Assembly: GCF_018263855.1 (NCBI RefSeq)
Contig: NZ_CP073318.1
Location: 868,001 to 932,000 of the forward strand
Direction: 5' to 3'
DNA length: 64,000 nt
Source of the DNA: Kutzneria sp. CA-103260
Lineage (GTDB): Bacteria; Actinomycetota; Actinomycetes; Mycobacteriales; Pseudonocardiaceae
How positions within the stretch are numbered: the stretch's first letter is position 1; every line of letters begins with the position of its first letter. Below the pieces are notes generated by a model that saw only the letters and a list, made by a program, of their open reading frames with translations, ran no database searches and was not told where the DNA came from. The position numbers and the translations under genes were made by a program. This document shows positions 52,284-60,878 of the stretch, piece after piece.

Positions 52284-52923
52284 GAACCCGTTGCAGCGGC
52301 GGCATTTCCTCGCCGGCATGGCGGTGGTCGCGGTCGCCGGCACGATCGGCCTGAACGATGCCGGCGCCGCGGCGGCGGCCGACGGGCGCTGGACCGGCGC
52401 GCTCACGCAGAACGGCTGGCCGGTGCTGGACCAGGCGCCGAAAACGGTGCGGGTGCAGGGATCGGCCGCGACGATGACCGTGGTGGCCGGCGATGTCGCT
52501 GTGATCCTCGAACACGTGGCCCGGCGGTTCCACTACGAGATCGAGAGCCTGGCCGCCGGCCAGATCGCCGGCTACCGCACCGATCGGGCGGTGGCCACGC
52601 CGACCGCGTCGAACTACCTGTCCGGCACGGCGATCGCCATCCGGCCCGACCTGTTCCCGCCGGGCGCGGAGGGCCTGTTCCCGTTCCAGGTCGCGGTCGT
52701 GCGAGACATCCTCGCCGACTGCGACGGCGTGGTCCGCTGGGGCGGCGACGACAAGACCGCTGCCGCGCAAGGACATTTCCAGATCGACGTCCGTCCCGGC
52801 GACCCGGCGCTGCACCGCGTCGCCGCAGCCGTGAGCGGTCTGGCCGGTCTGATGCCCGACCCGAACGCGCCCGACCGGCTCCGCCGGTCGCGCCAGCTAG
52901 CGGCCCGTCAGGCCACGCGCTGA
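52270..52923 (+). CDS. Exported M15/VanY-like protein with degenerate metal site
   Basis: 217 residues. A Tat/Sec-like leader (RRHFLAGMAVVAVAGTIGL) precedes a domain patterned like D-Ala-D-Ala carboxypeptidases of family M15: SNYLSGTAIAI where the family has SxHxxGxAxD, then VVRWGGDD and GHFQID near the end. Two expected zinc ligands are Tyr and Ala here and the final Glu is Gln, so it is probably not a peptidase. Coupled to the DUF1906 gene. GTG start. Confidence 0.6.
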   Translation: MPSVENPLQRRHFLAGMAVVAVAGTIGLNDAGAAAAADGRWTGALTQNGWPVLDQAPKTVRVQGSAATMTVVAGDVAVILEHVARRFHYEIESLAAGQIAGYRTDRAVATPTASNYLSGTAIAIRPDLFPPGAEGLFPFQVAVVRDILADCDGVVRWGGDDKTAAAQGHFQIDVRPGDPALHRVAAAVSGLAGLMPDPNAPDRLRRSRQLAARQATR

Positions 52924-53220
52924 GCGGCGTGCGACGTGGGCGGTGAACGCGCTGCCCACGCCGCACGCCACCGTGACCACCAGCAGCGCCAGCACGGTCG
53001 GATTGACGTAGGCCGGCACCAGATCCTTGGTAGCGCTGCACTTCAGGCTGAGCGGCAGAAACTCGGGGTTGCCGTACTGCACCGGCATCTCGTAGCTCTG
53101 GCGGTAACCGCAGGCCTGTGCGACATCCCAGGTGAACATGTGCTCGGCGCCCCAGCCGTAGACCAGCACCGCCGCCAGCAGCGCACACCCGCCGACGATG
53201 GCCATCCCCCGCGCAGTCAT
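52897..53220 (-). CDS. Small membrane protein with two helices
   Basis: 107 residues: helix at about 8-25, an external loop with two Cys (ACGYR and LKCSA), a second helix VLALLVVTVACGVGSAFTA, and a basic tail. No family recognised. Converges on the M15-like gene with 27 bp overlap at the 3' ends. Confidence 0.6.
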   Translation of the reverse strand: MTARGMAIVGGCALLAAVLVYGWGAEHMFTWDVAQACGYRQSYEMPVQYGNPEFLPLSLKCSATKDLVPAYVNPTVLALLVVTVACGVGSAFTAHVARRSARGLTGR

Positions 53221-53246
53221 GTCGCCACAATGCCACACTGCCGACC

Positions 53247-54077
53247 ATGACCGTCATGACCTTGCTGCATCCCGGCGCGATGGGCGCCGCCGTCGGCCGG
53301 CAGGCCGTGTCCGCCGGGAACACCGTGCTGTGGGTCGGTTCCGGGCGGAGCGAGGCCACCCGCCGGCGGGCCGTCGATGCCGGGCTGGCCGAGCGTCCCG
53401 ACCTCGCCTCCGCCCTCGCCGAGTCCGAGGTCGTGCTGTCCATCTGCCCGCCCGCGTACGCCGAGGACGTGGCTCGGGAGGTCGCCGGCTTCACCGGCGT
53501 CTACGTCGAGGCCAACGCCATCGCCCCCGAGCGGTCGCGGCGGATCGCCGGGCTGCTGCCGTCGGCCCGGGTCGTCGACGGCGGCATCATCGGCGGTCCG
53601 CCCCAGCGGGCCGGCAGCACCCGCCTCTACCTCTCCGGCGACGCCGCCGGCGTGCCCGACCTGTTCGCCGGCACCGCCCTCGACGTCATCGTCCTGCCCG
53701 GCGAGGTCGGCGTCGCCTCCGCCTTGAAGATCGCCTACGCCGCGTACCAGAAGACCACGTGGGCCCTGGCCGCCGTCTCCCATGCCCTCGCCGCCGCCCA
53801 CGGCGTCGGCTCCCACCTGCTGGTGGAGGCCGAGCGCCTGCACGCCCGCCCCCTGCTGCAGACCGACGCCTATCCCGACATGGCTGCCCGCGGCTGGCGC
53901 TGGGCCCCCGAGATGCTCGAAGCCGCCGCCACCCTCCGTGCCGCCGGCCTCCCCGACGGCCTCGCCCTCGGCTCCGCCGACACCATGCGCCGCTGGGACC
54001 CCGCCAAGGACCGCCCCGACCTGCCGCTGGACGACATCCTCAAGCTGCTTGCACTGGGAGTGTCGACAGGGCTGTGA
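53247..54077 (+). CDS. NAD(P)-dependent dehydrogenase, 6PGDH-like with DUF1932 domain
   Basis: 276 residues. Nucleotide-binding start LLHPGAMGAAVGRQAV; VDGGIIGGPPQ is the substrate loop; ALKIAYAAYQKTTWAL carries the catalytic Lys of the beta-hydroxyacid dehydrogenase family; the C-terminal part is the DUF1932 helix bundle. Substrate unknown. Monocistronic. Confidence 0.82.
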   Translation: MTVMTLLHPGAMGAAVGRQAVSAGNTVLWVGSGRSEATRRRAVDAGLAERPDLASALAESEVVLSICPPAYAEDVAREVAGFTGVYVEANAIAPERSRRIAGLLPSARVVDGGIIGGPPQRAGSTRLYLSGDAAGVPDLFAGTALDVIVLPGEVGVASALKIAYAAYQKTTWALAAVSHALAAAHGVGSHLLVEAERLHARPLLQTDAYPDMAARGWRWAPEMLEAAATLRAAGLPDGLALGSADTMRRWDPAKDRPDLPLDDILKLLALGVSTGL

Positions 54078-54081
54078 TTTT

Positions 54082-54130
54082 GTCGAGTCTCGACGAAATT
54101 TGGGGGCTGTCGACGTCATCGGTGTAGCAT
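54082..54130 (+). promoter_or_regulatory. Operator-like palindrome and leaderless promoter of the rloAB pair
   Basis: GTCGAG-T-CTCGAC (54082-54094) is a perfect palindrome; TGTCGA also recurs near 54061 and 54109. TAGCAT (54125-54130) ends seven bases before the ATG at 54137, so the transcript may start at that codon. Confidence 0.4.
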
Positions 54131-54136
54131 TGGGTC

Positions 54137-55318
54137 ATGTTGGTCCGCTTCGAGGTGACGAACTTCCGATCTATCGCGGCTCCCGTGGAGCTGTCGATGG
54201 TCGCCGTCGACCGGGATCGCCCCGCCGCTCGGGACCAGCCGATGCTCGGCGAGAGCCTGCTGCCGGTGGCGGCCGTCTACGGGCCGAACGCGTCCGGCAA
54301 GTCGAACGTCGCCGCCGCGCTGCGCTGGCTCCGGGACGCCGTCGCGCACTCGTTGCGGACCTGGGAGGAGGACATTCCGACCGAGCCGTTCGCCTTCGGG
54401 CCGTGGCCGAGCCGGCCCACCGAGTTCGCCTACGAGGCGGTGATCGACGGCGTCCGCTTCGAGTACCTGCTCGAACTCAACGCCAGGCGGGTCGAGTTCG
54501 AGGCGTTGTTCCACTACCCGGAGAAGAAGCGCCGTCGGATCTTCGAGCGGGTGGGCACCGAGCTGAAGCTCCAGCGCGGGCTGGGAGCGCTGTCCGGAAC
54601 CAGGGAACTGCTCACGGACCGCACGCTCGCGCTGTCGGTCGCCCGCCGGTTCGACGAGCCGCTGGTGAGCAGCTTCGCCGACGAGCTGATCAGGATCGCC
54701 GTCGAGGGACTGTTCGCCCAGCCCAAGACCTGGCACCAGCGCACGGTGGAGTGGTTCGAGGCGGGGGACGACCGCAGCCAGAGCCTCGCCCTGCTCAGGC
54801 TGGCCGACCTGGGCATCGACGACGTCGTGCTCGACGCGCCCGAGCGCGGGCTCCGGCGGATCTGGTTCGTGCACAACACCGCAGCCGGCAGCGCGCCATT
54901 GAACATCATCGAGGAGTCCAAGGGCACCCTGGCCTGGTTCCGGCTGATCGGTCCCGTGCTGACCGCGTTGCGGCACGGGTCGCTGCTGCTGTGCGACGAG
55001 TTGGACGCCAGCCTGCATCCGACCCTATCGGCCCAGCTGATCGACCTGTTCCACGATCCCGTGATCAATCCTCGTGGCGCGCAGCTGGTGTTCACCTCGC
55101 ACGACACGAGCCTGCTCAACCACCTTAACCGGGACGAGGTGTGGCTGACGGAGAAGAATCCCGACGGCTCGACCAGACTCGGGGCGCTCGCGGACTTCGC
55201 CGGCGAGCGGGTCCGCAAGTCGCAGAACCTGGAGACCGCCTACCTGCACGGCCGTTTCGGCGCGTTGCCGCAGCCGGACCGCGCCGAGCTGCTGCGCGAA
55301 CTGGGGCTGGCCGGCTGA
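54137..55318 (+). CDS. rloA: AAA-family ATPase, RloA-like
   Basis: 393 residues, SMC/RecF-type ATPase. N-terminus LVRFEVTNFRSI, Walker A YGPNASGKSN, and Walker B LLLCDELDASLHPTLSAQLI followed by the switch His in VFTSHDTSLLN. Its stop shares one base with the start of an RloB-type gene (TGATG). RloA-RloB pairs resemble AbiL abortive-infection systems and parallel the AriA-AriB pair of PARIS, so a phage-defence role is likely (inference). Confidence 0.8.
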   Translation: MLVRFEVTNFRSIAAPVELSMVAVDRDRPAARDQPMLGESLLPVAAVYGPNASGKSNVAAALRWLRDAVAHSLRTWEEDIPTEPFAFGPWPSRPTEFAYEAVIDGVRFEYLLELNARRVEFEALFHYPEKKRRRIFERVGTELKLQRGLGALSGTRELLTDRTLALSVARRFDEPLVSSFADELIRIAVEGLFAQPKTWHQRTVEWFEAGDDRSQSLALLRLADLGIDDVVLDAPERGLRRIWFVHNTAAGSAPLNIIEESKGTLAWFRLIGPVLTALRHGSLLLCDELDASLHPTLSAQLIDLFHDPVINPRGAQLVFTSHDTSLLNHLNRDEVWLTEKNPDGSTRLGALADFAGERVRKSQNLETAYLHGRFGALPQPDRAELLRELGLAG

Positions 55319-55941
55319 TGTCCGTGCGACGGCGACATCCCAAGCCGCTGGGGCGATCGTTCGCCCACCGCACCGAACTGCGGACGATAGTGGTGTTCAC
55401 GGAAGGCAGCCTGTCCGAGCCCGACTACGTCAACGGCCTGAGGCGCCTGCCGCACATCAGGGGCAATGTCGCCCTGCGGGTGGAGATCCACCCCGAGCAC
55501 CGGGTCCCGCTGACGCTGGTGCGGATGGCCGTGGAGCGCAGCCGTGATCCCGAGGTCGACGAGTGCTGGTGCGTCTTCGACGTCGAGTGGCCGAAGAATC
55601 ATCCCAACCTGGCTGCGGCGGTCTCGTTGGCCCAGGAGAACGGCATCCGGCTGGCGATCTCCAACCCGTGCTTCGAACTCTGGCTGGTCCTGCACCACCG
55701 GGATCACACCAGGTTCGATCACACGGCGGCGATGGAGAGCCTGAGCCGGTCGCTAGACGGACGCGCCGGCAAGAGCGTCGACGCCTCCCGCTATCTGCCC
55801 CTGCGCAAGGACGCGATCCGGCGGACCGAGCTCCTCGCCAAGCGACACGAGTGCGAGGGAACCCGGTTCCCCGACGACAATCCGTCTTCCGGCATGTACC
55901 TGTTCCTCCAGTCGCTCGAAGGCGGCGTCACGCCGCCGTAG
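55318..55941 (+). CDS. rloB: RloB-family TOPRIM-like effector
   Basis: 207 residues. VFTEGSLSEPDYVNGLRR carries the catalytic Glu of the TOPRIM-like fold, CVFDVEW the acidic pair region, and AISNPCFELWLVLHHRDHT is the RloB hallmark. Expected to be the nuclease or toxin of the pair, held or triggered by the ATPase. Its 3' end overlaps that of the convergent membrane-protein gene by 14 bp. Confidence 0.82.
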   Translation: MSVRRRHPKPLGRSFAHRTELRTIVVFTEGSLSEPDYVNGLRRLPHIRGNVALRVEIHPEHRVPLTLVRMAVERSRDPEVDECWCVFDVEWPKNHPNLAAAVSLAQENGIRLAISNPCFELWLVLHHRDHTRFDHTAAMESLSRSLDGRAGKSVDASRYLPLRKDAIRRTELLAKRHECEGTRFPDDNPSSGMYLFLQSLEGGVTPP

Positions 55942-56356
55942 GCACCCGGACGGTCGAGCGGACGCCGAGGTAGAGCAGGGCGCCGATGGGGGAGAGCAGG
56001 ATCGTGAGCACGAGGATCGGGGCCATCAGCAGCGGGTGCAGGCCCCGTTCCCGGGAGTCGAGGTACATCCAGCGGCCGATGAACAGGTCCCAGGCGATGA
56101 CCTGGGCCCACAGGGCGGCGGCGCCGGCGGGGTTGGCCAGGAAGGCCTGGAACACGGCCAGGGAGGGGCGGCTGACGGCGGTCCAGAGGTCGCCGAAGAT
56201 CGGCAGGGCCAGGCACAGGTAGACGACCAGCGGCGGCACGATGATCCACGGGGAGGAGATCACCCGGTGGGTGACCGACCACGTGGGGGCCAGGATCATC
56301 AGGGCCCAGAACGGCACGGCCAGCAGGAAGGCGAGCTGGAACAGGAACTGGGTCAC
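55928..56356 (-). CDS. ABA4-like (DUF4281) membrane protein
   Basis: 142 residues with four hydrophobic helices. LAFLLAVPFWALMILAPTWS and AWDLFIGRWMYLDSRERGLH are typical of ABA4-like proteins, named after the plant neoxanthin factor; the bacterial role is unknown. The GTG overlaps the upstream membrane-protein stop, so the pair is co-transcribed. Confidence 0.75.
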   Translation of the reverse strand: MTQFLFQLAFLLAVPFWALMILAPTWSVTHRVISSPWIIVPPLVVYLCLALPIFGDLWTAVSRPSLAVFQAFLANPAGAAALWAQVIAWDLFIGRWMYLDSRERGLHPLLMAPILVLTILLSPIGALLYLGVRSTVRVPTAA

Positions 56357-57321
56357 GTCAGCACCGCCCGGGCCGGCTGGCGGCGGAGCGTGACGGCGGC
56401 GACGACGCCCACGGCGACCACGATGCACGCCAGCGCGGCCAGGGTGAGGGAGTCGGGCTGGGCCACGGACTGGCCGCGTTCGGCCTGCCAGACCAGCAGC
56501 CCGATCACGGCGAGGTAGCCGCCGGCGGCAACCCAGACCAGGCGGGCCCGGACGTCGACGTCGGCCAGCAGCGGGAACCGGCGGCCGAGCAGCGTCAGGG
56601 CGAGCAGGATCAGCGGCAGGGCCTGCAGGGCGTGCAGGCCGAAGAAGTGGGGCACGCGCAGGTCGCCGACGTCGAGGTTCCAGCCGGTGATGGGCATGAC
56701 CGGCCCGCCGTCGGGGGCGCCGACGCTGTGTGCGCCCATGACGCCGTCGAACGTGCCGTTGGCCATGGCGGCGCGCTGGGCCGCGGTGGGCCCGACCATG
56801 AGGGCGCCGAGGCCGGCCCCGAGCACGGAGAGCAGGGCTCCCAGTTGGACGGCCCGGGTGGTGGCGCGGTCGCCGACCCGCTCGGACAGCAGCATCACCG
56901 ACAGCACCAGGGTGCCGACCCAGATGACCACGATGGACGTCCCCATGAGACCGAACAGGGACGCGTTGAACGGGGTGGTCTCGTTGAAGTGGCTCAGCTG
57001 CCCGCGCAGCACCTGGCCGACGATGATCACGTACTCCAGCGTGAACAGCCCGACCAGGCCGGTGGCCAGCAGGCCGGCCCGGCGGCGGTTGGCCGGGCCC
57101 ATCCGGGACAGCAGCCAGGCCCAGCTCACCGAGTAGACGGCGATGGACACCGCGAACTTGAACGGCTTGAGCCAGATCGGCGCGCCGACCAGCACCTGCG
57201 GGTCCACCGCCACGCCGACCGCGCACCCGCCGGCCATCACGACCATCAGCGCCGACAGCACCATCAGCGGCGGATGCCAGCCGAGCGCCCGACGCACCAC
57301 CGTGCCTGCTGGGGACGACAT
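56353..57321 (-). CDS. Polytopic membrane protein of unknown function
   Basis: 322 residues with about eight hydrophobic helices and conserved-looking polar loops (GAPIWLKPFKFAVSIAVYSV, LRVPHFFGLHALQALPLIL). The His residues in PHFFGLHALQ could bind a metal or haem, but no family is assigned. ATG 57321 has GGGAGGGG seven bases upstream. Coupled to the ABA4-like gene; a GTAGCTAC palindrome about 35 bp upstream may be an operator. Confidence 0.7.
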   Translation of the reverse strand: MSSPAGTVVRRALGWHPPLMVLSALMVVMAGGCAVGVAVDPQVLVGAPIWLKPFKFAVSIAVYSVSWAWLLSRMGPANRRRAGLLATGLVGLFTLEYVIIVGQVLRGQLSHFNETTPFNASLFGLMGTSIVVIWVGTLVLSVMLLSERVGDRATTRAVQLGALLSVLGAGLGALMVGPTAAQRAAMANGTFDGVMGAHSVGAPDGGPVMPITGWNLDVGDLRVPHFFGLHALQALPLILLALTLLGRRFPLLADVDVRARLVWVAAGGYLAVIGLLVWQAERGQSVAQPDSLTLAALACIVVAVGVVAAVTLRRQPARAVLT

Positions 57322-58019
57322 CGCCCCACCCCTCCCGGAATGGACAACTGAAGTATCCGTAGCTACACTATCTACTATCCACCAGGCCGGGGCAAGCCGT
57401 CGACCGGCCGGGGCGGCGGAGCGTCCCGCGTCGGGTGACGAGCCCTCGGCGTCGGAGTCCGCTGGCATGGGCATTGCCGTGCTTTCATAATTCTTGCCGC
57501 CGGCTGGTCGGCTATGTTCGACAAGACGTTGACGTCTCGCATTGTGAGTTGTTTTCGTCATTGTCCCCGCGCGGGTGCCGGCAATCCTTGGGCCGTTCGC
57601 CGCAGTGTCCGTGGACCACCTCGTAACGATCACGTCAACGCGCGCTGACCAGGTAGTTCACGTCGTTGACCACCCTCATTGCCCTTTCGTGCACGGTCAC
57701 TGGGGCAATCCGCGCGATCACAACAGGTCACCGATATACGCGTTGTAACCGACTGAAAGCGATACGTGAACAATGGCAGATTGAGGTCACTCTGCCGTTT
57801 GGGCGAGCTTTTGTCCTATGCTTCAATGATGTTCCCGGCCGCAGGAATTGGTGTTAGAGTCCGAATACCGGAAATGCTATGAGGCTTGTCGACGCTGGGG
57901 GCGACGACGGGGGGCCACGTGCGCGACGGTCACATCATCACTCAGGGGGAGAGTTCCGTTGCTGTCCGTGAAAATATGTGCCATCACAGGCTTCGGCACC
58001 AGGTCCACGGGGGGTGGGC
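57322..58019. other. 698-bp intergenic region, AT-rich for this genome
   Basis: No convincing gene. The left end holds GTAGCTAC (about 57359-57366) next to TATCTACTATC, a plausible promoter/operator for the leftward membrane genes. The middle is visibly poorer in GC than the flanks. The right end, with CAGGGGGAGAG near 57941, is the leader of the histidine kinase. Confidence 0.4.
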
Positions 58020-59135
58020 ATGTCCAATCCGGAGCCGACGGCCGCCGCAGATGAGCTTGACGGCTGCGTCGGCGAGATCCTGCGCCGCTTCGAGGCGGCG
58101 ATGTGGGACAGTCCGTTGGCCGCCGACCAGGAAGCCTGGTCGGAATGCCGGCGGCAGGCCGGCTTCGTGCTCGCTGACTGCGGGCGGGGACTGCGCCTGG
58201 GACAGGTGGCCGCTGACGAGGAACAAGCGGCTCAGGCGACGCGGCTGGCCATGCTGTGGGGCCGCCAGCAGACCACCCGACTCTGGGCGGAGCTGCAGGC
58301 CGCCGCGGTCCGGACGCTGAGCGAGCGCCACGGTCGTGAACCGGGCGCGGCGGAACGACTCGGCCTGGTCACGGCCGTGCTGCACCGCTGTGTGGCGGCC
58401 AGGGCCGTCACCGGGGTGCCCACGGAATACGTGGCGCTGCACCGGGTCCGCGAGATCCACGCGGCCGACCGTGGCCGCCTGGCCCGCGAGATCCACGACT
58501 GGCTGGGCAACCACATCAGCCTGGCCGTCCGACATCTGGAGCTGTACGAGATCTACCAGGGCACCGGCAGTCCGCGCGCCGGCCATGAGGTGGCGCAGGC
58601 CCGCACGGTGCTCGGCGAAGTGCTCGCAGAGGCGAGGCGGCTGGTCGCGGACCTGCGACCGCAGCCGCCGGTGACCGATCTGGCGACCGCCATCGGGGCC
58701 TTCGTGCGCGCGGCCTATCCGCCGTCCATCACTGTCCGCGTCGAGGTCGCCGGACCGGCCGACCTCATGCCCGACAGCACCAGGCAGGAGCTGTTCCTGG
58801 TGATCAGGGAGGCTCTGCGCAACACCCTGAGCCATTCGAGGGCCAACAGTGTGGTTGTGCTCGTGAACACCATCCCCGGTCAGGTCCACGCGGTCGTCGA
58901 GGACCACGGCGTCGGCTTCGACGTCGGCGCGGTCGCCGCCGGCGGCCGCGGCTACGGCCTCGTGTCCATGCGCGAGCGCACCGAGCTGCTCGGCGGGACC
59001 TTCGCGCTGACCAGCGCGCCCGGACAAGGCACCCGACTGGAGATCCGAGTACCACTCTTGGAGCGGAACTATGTCGACGACAGTTCAGACGCGGATCGTG
59101 GGCGAGACACAGACCGTGGGCATCCTCATCGCTGA
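58020..59135 (+). CDS. Soluble NarL/DesK-type sensor histidine kinase
   Basis: 371 residues without a membrane helix. The H-box of the HisKA_3 type reads RLAREIHDWLGNHISLAVRH with phospho-acceptor His159; the HATPase part has LFLVIREALRNTLSHSRANS and GYGLVSMRERTELLGG. The first 150 residues are an all-helical input domain I do not recognise. ATG 58020 follows GGGGGG. Overlaps the response-regulator gene by 65 bp and is its cognate kinase. Confidence 0.88.
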   Translation: MSNPEPTAAADELDGCVGEILRRFEAAMWDSPLAADQEAWSECRRQAGFVLADCGRGLRLGQVAADEEQAAQATRLAMLWGRQQTTRLWAELQAAAVRTLSERHGREPGAAERLGLVTAVLHRCVAARAVTGVPTEYVALHRVREIHAADRGRLAREIHDWLGNHISLAVRHLELYEIYQGTGSPRAGHEVAQARTVLGEVLAEARRLVADLRPQPPVTDLATAIGAFVRAAYPPSITVRVEVAGPADLMPDSTRQELFLVIREALRNTLSHSRANSVVVLVNTIPGQVHAVVEDHGVGFDVGAVAAGGRGYGLVSMRERTELLGGTFALTSAPGQGTRLEIRVPLLERNYVDDSSDADRGRDTDRGHPHR

Positions 59136-59739
59136 CGACCACACCCTGTTGCGTGAGGCGATGCGGGACGTCCTGCTGGCCGAGGACGACTTCCGGGTCG
59201 TCGGGGAGGCCGCCGACGGCGAGTCGGTGGTCGAGGTCGCGGCCCGGACCCAGCCGGACGTCGTGCTGCTGGACGTGGAGATGCCCCGACACCACCCGGT
59301 GAACACGGTGCAGGAGCTGCTGGCCGCCTCGCCCCGGACCAGGGTGATCGTGCTCAGCATGTACGACGACCCGAGGCTGGTGAAGGAGCTGCTGGAGACC
59401 GGCATCTGCGGCTACCTGCACAAGAGCGTGAGCAGACGGGACCTCGTCGCGGCCATCCGGAGCGCCTGCGGCGACCTGAAACGGGTCACCGTGCTGGTCT
59501 CGCAGGGCGCGTTCAGCCAGGCGCCGGTGACCACCGGCGGACTGTCCTATCGGGAGCAGGAGGTGCTGACCCTGGTGGCCAGCGCCATGAGCAACCGGCA
59601 GATCGCCGGCAAGCTGTGCATCACCGAGGGCACGGTGAAACGCCACCTGCGCAACATCTTCGGCAAGCTGGACGCGGTGTCCCGGATCGACGCGGTGAAC
59701 AAGGCCGTCTCCGCGTCGATCATCCGGTCCGTGCGGTGA
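59071..59739 (+). CDS. NarL/LuxR-family response regulator
   Basis: 222 residues. Receiver domain with the acidic pocket in ILIADDHTLLREAM and phospho-acceptor Asp68 in VVLLDVEMP; C-terminal LuxR helix-turn-helix LSYREQEVLTLVASAMSNRQ and ITEGTVKRHLRNIFGKL. GGAG lies seven bases before the ATG. It probably controls the adjacent polyketide and butyrolactone genes (inference from position). Confidence 0.9.
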   Translation: MSTTVQTRIVGETQTVGILIADDHTLLREAMRDVLLAEDDFRVVGEAADGESVVEVAARTQPDVVLLDVEMPRHHPVNTVQELLAASPRTRVIVLSMYDDPRLVKELLETGICGYLHKSVSRRDLVAAIRSACGDLKRVTVLVSQGAFSQAPVTTGGLSYREQEVLTLVASAMSNRQIAGKLCITEGTVKRHLRNIFGKLDAVSRIDAVNKAVSASIIRSVR

Positions 59740-59742
59740 ACA

Positions 59743-59782
59743 GCGGGGTGTGCCGGGTTCACGCGAACCCGGCACACCCCGC
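59743..59782. terminator. Strong bidirectional intrinsic terminator
   Basis: Perfect 18-bp stem GCGGGGTGTGCCGGGTTC with its complement and a 4-nt loop, between the convergent response-regulator and ketosynthase genes. Confidence 0.88.
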
Positions 59783-59789
59783 CACACCC

Positions 59790-60878
59790 TCAGCCACGAC
59801 GGTCGCGCACCACCAGGCAACCGACGTTGCCGTCCCGACCCACCGAGGTGACCAGGCCGACCGCGCCGTCCCCGGGGGTCCAGCGCCGCCACAGCGCGAG
59901 CAGCCCGGCCAGCTGCAACGCGCCGCTGGCGCTGTAGCACTCGCCGACCACGTCCACCACGTTCACGGTGGCCGGGGTCCGGCCCAGCGCCGCCTCGACA
60001 CCCCGCTGTTCGGCCCGGCTCAGCGCCGAGTCGGCGGCCGGCGCGCTGACACTGACCGTCGCCACGTCCGCGGCGTCCACGCCGGCCTTGTCCAGCGCTC
60101 GACTCACGCTGACCGCGAGGCCGTCGGCCAGGCCGCGGCCGTGGAAACCGACCTCGCAGGCCAGGATCTCGGCCAGCACCCGGTTGCTCGTCCGCGCGGC
60201 GTCCTCCAGCACGAACATCGCGCAGCCCTCGCCGACCGCGGTCTGCTCGCCGAGTTCGCCGGCCAGGTGCCAGGCCCACGCCATCGGCGGGCTGAGCTCC
60301 TCCACGCCGCCGACCACCAGCCGGCTCACGCGGCCCAGCCGGATCGCGGTGTCGGCGTAGCGGACCGCGCTGAGCGTGGACAGCTTGCCGCTGGCCACCG
60401 TGGCGTTCACGCCCCGCAGCTTGTTGCGGATGGCGATCTGGCCGGCCGCGCTGTTGAGCACAGTGTTCGGGAACCGTCCCGGGTGGATCAGGTACGGCTT
60501 GTCCTGCACCAGGGTGTCCCGCGCGACCTCGGTGATGCTGCGGATGCTGCCGGTCGCGGTGCCGAGCACGACCCCGGTGTCGCTCGGGTCGCCCTCGTCC
60601 AAACCGGACAGCGCCATGCCCGAGGCCACCATGCCGAGCGTGGTGAGCCGGTCGACGTAGCGCAGGCCGCGCCGGCCCAGCTCGCCGAGCACTTCCTCGT
60701 CCGACACCACCCGCAGCGGCCGGGGCGGGAACTCGGCCACGATGTCCGCGGTCGGCACCGTGTGCCCCGGCTTGCCGTCGAGCAGCCGGTCGCCCAGCGC
60801 GTCCAGGCCGAGGCCCGCGCTGGACACCACCCCGCACCCGGTCACGGCCAGGCTCGCCGTGGCGACTGCTGTGGTCAT
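59790..60878 (-). CDS. KS-beta/chain-length-factor-like protein
   Basis: 362 residues with the ketosynthase fold (LAVTGCGVVSSAGLGLDALG; GRFPNTVLNSAAGQIAIRNK). The active Cys site reads VASGKLSTLSAVRYA, and the two His sites read VSAPAADSALS and VVGECYSASGALQL, so all three catalytic residues are gone. This is expected of the beta partner that shapes chain length in a KS-alpha/KS-beta dimer. Overlaps the active ketosynthase (ATGA) and ends at the terminator. Confidence 0.85.
   Translation of the reverse strand: MTTAVATASLAVTGCGVVSSAGLGLDALGDRLLDGKPGHTVPTADIVAEFPPRPLRVVSDEEVLGELGRRGLRYVDRLTTLGMVASGMALSGLDEGDPSDTGVVLGTATGSIRSITEVARDTLVQDKPYLIHPGRFPNTVLNSAAGQIAIRNKLRGVNATVASGKLSTLSAVRYADTAIRLGRVSRLVVGGVEELSPPMAWAWHLAGELGEQTAVGEGCAMFVLEDAARTSNRVLAEILACEVGFHGRGLADGLAVSVSRALDKAGVDAADVATVSVSAPAADSALSRAEQRGVEAALGRTPATVNVVDVVGECYSASGALQLAGLLALWRRWTPGDGAVGLVTSVGRDGNVGCLVVRDRRG

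Noticed and set aside
57660..58054. Short plus-strand frames at 57666-57857 and 57848-58054 as genes
   Set aside because: No Shine-Dalgarno, atypical composition and no recognisable motif; the second runs into the histidine-kinase start in another frame.
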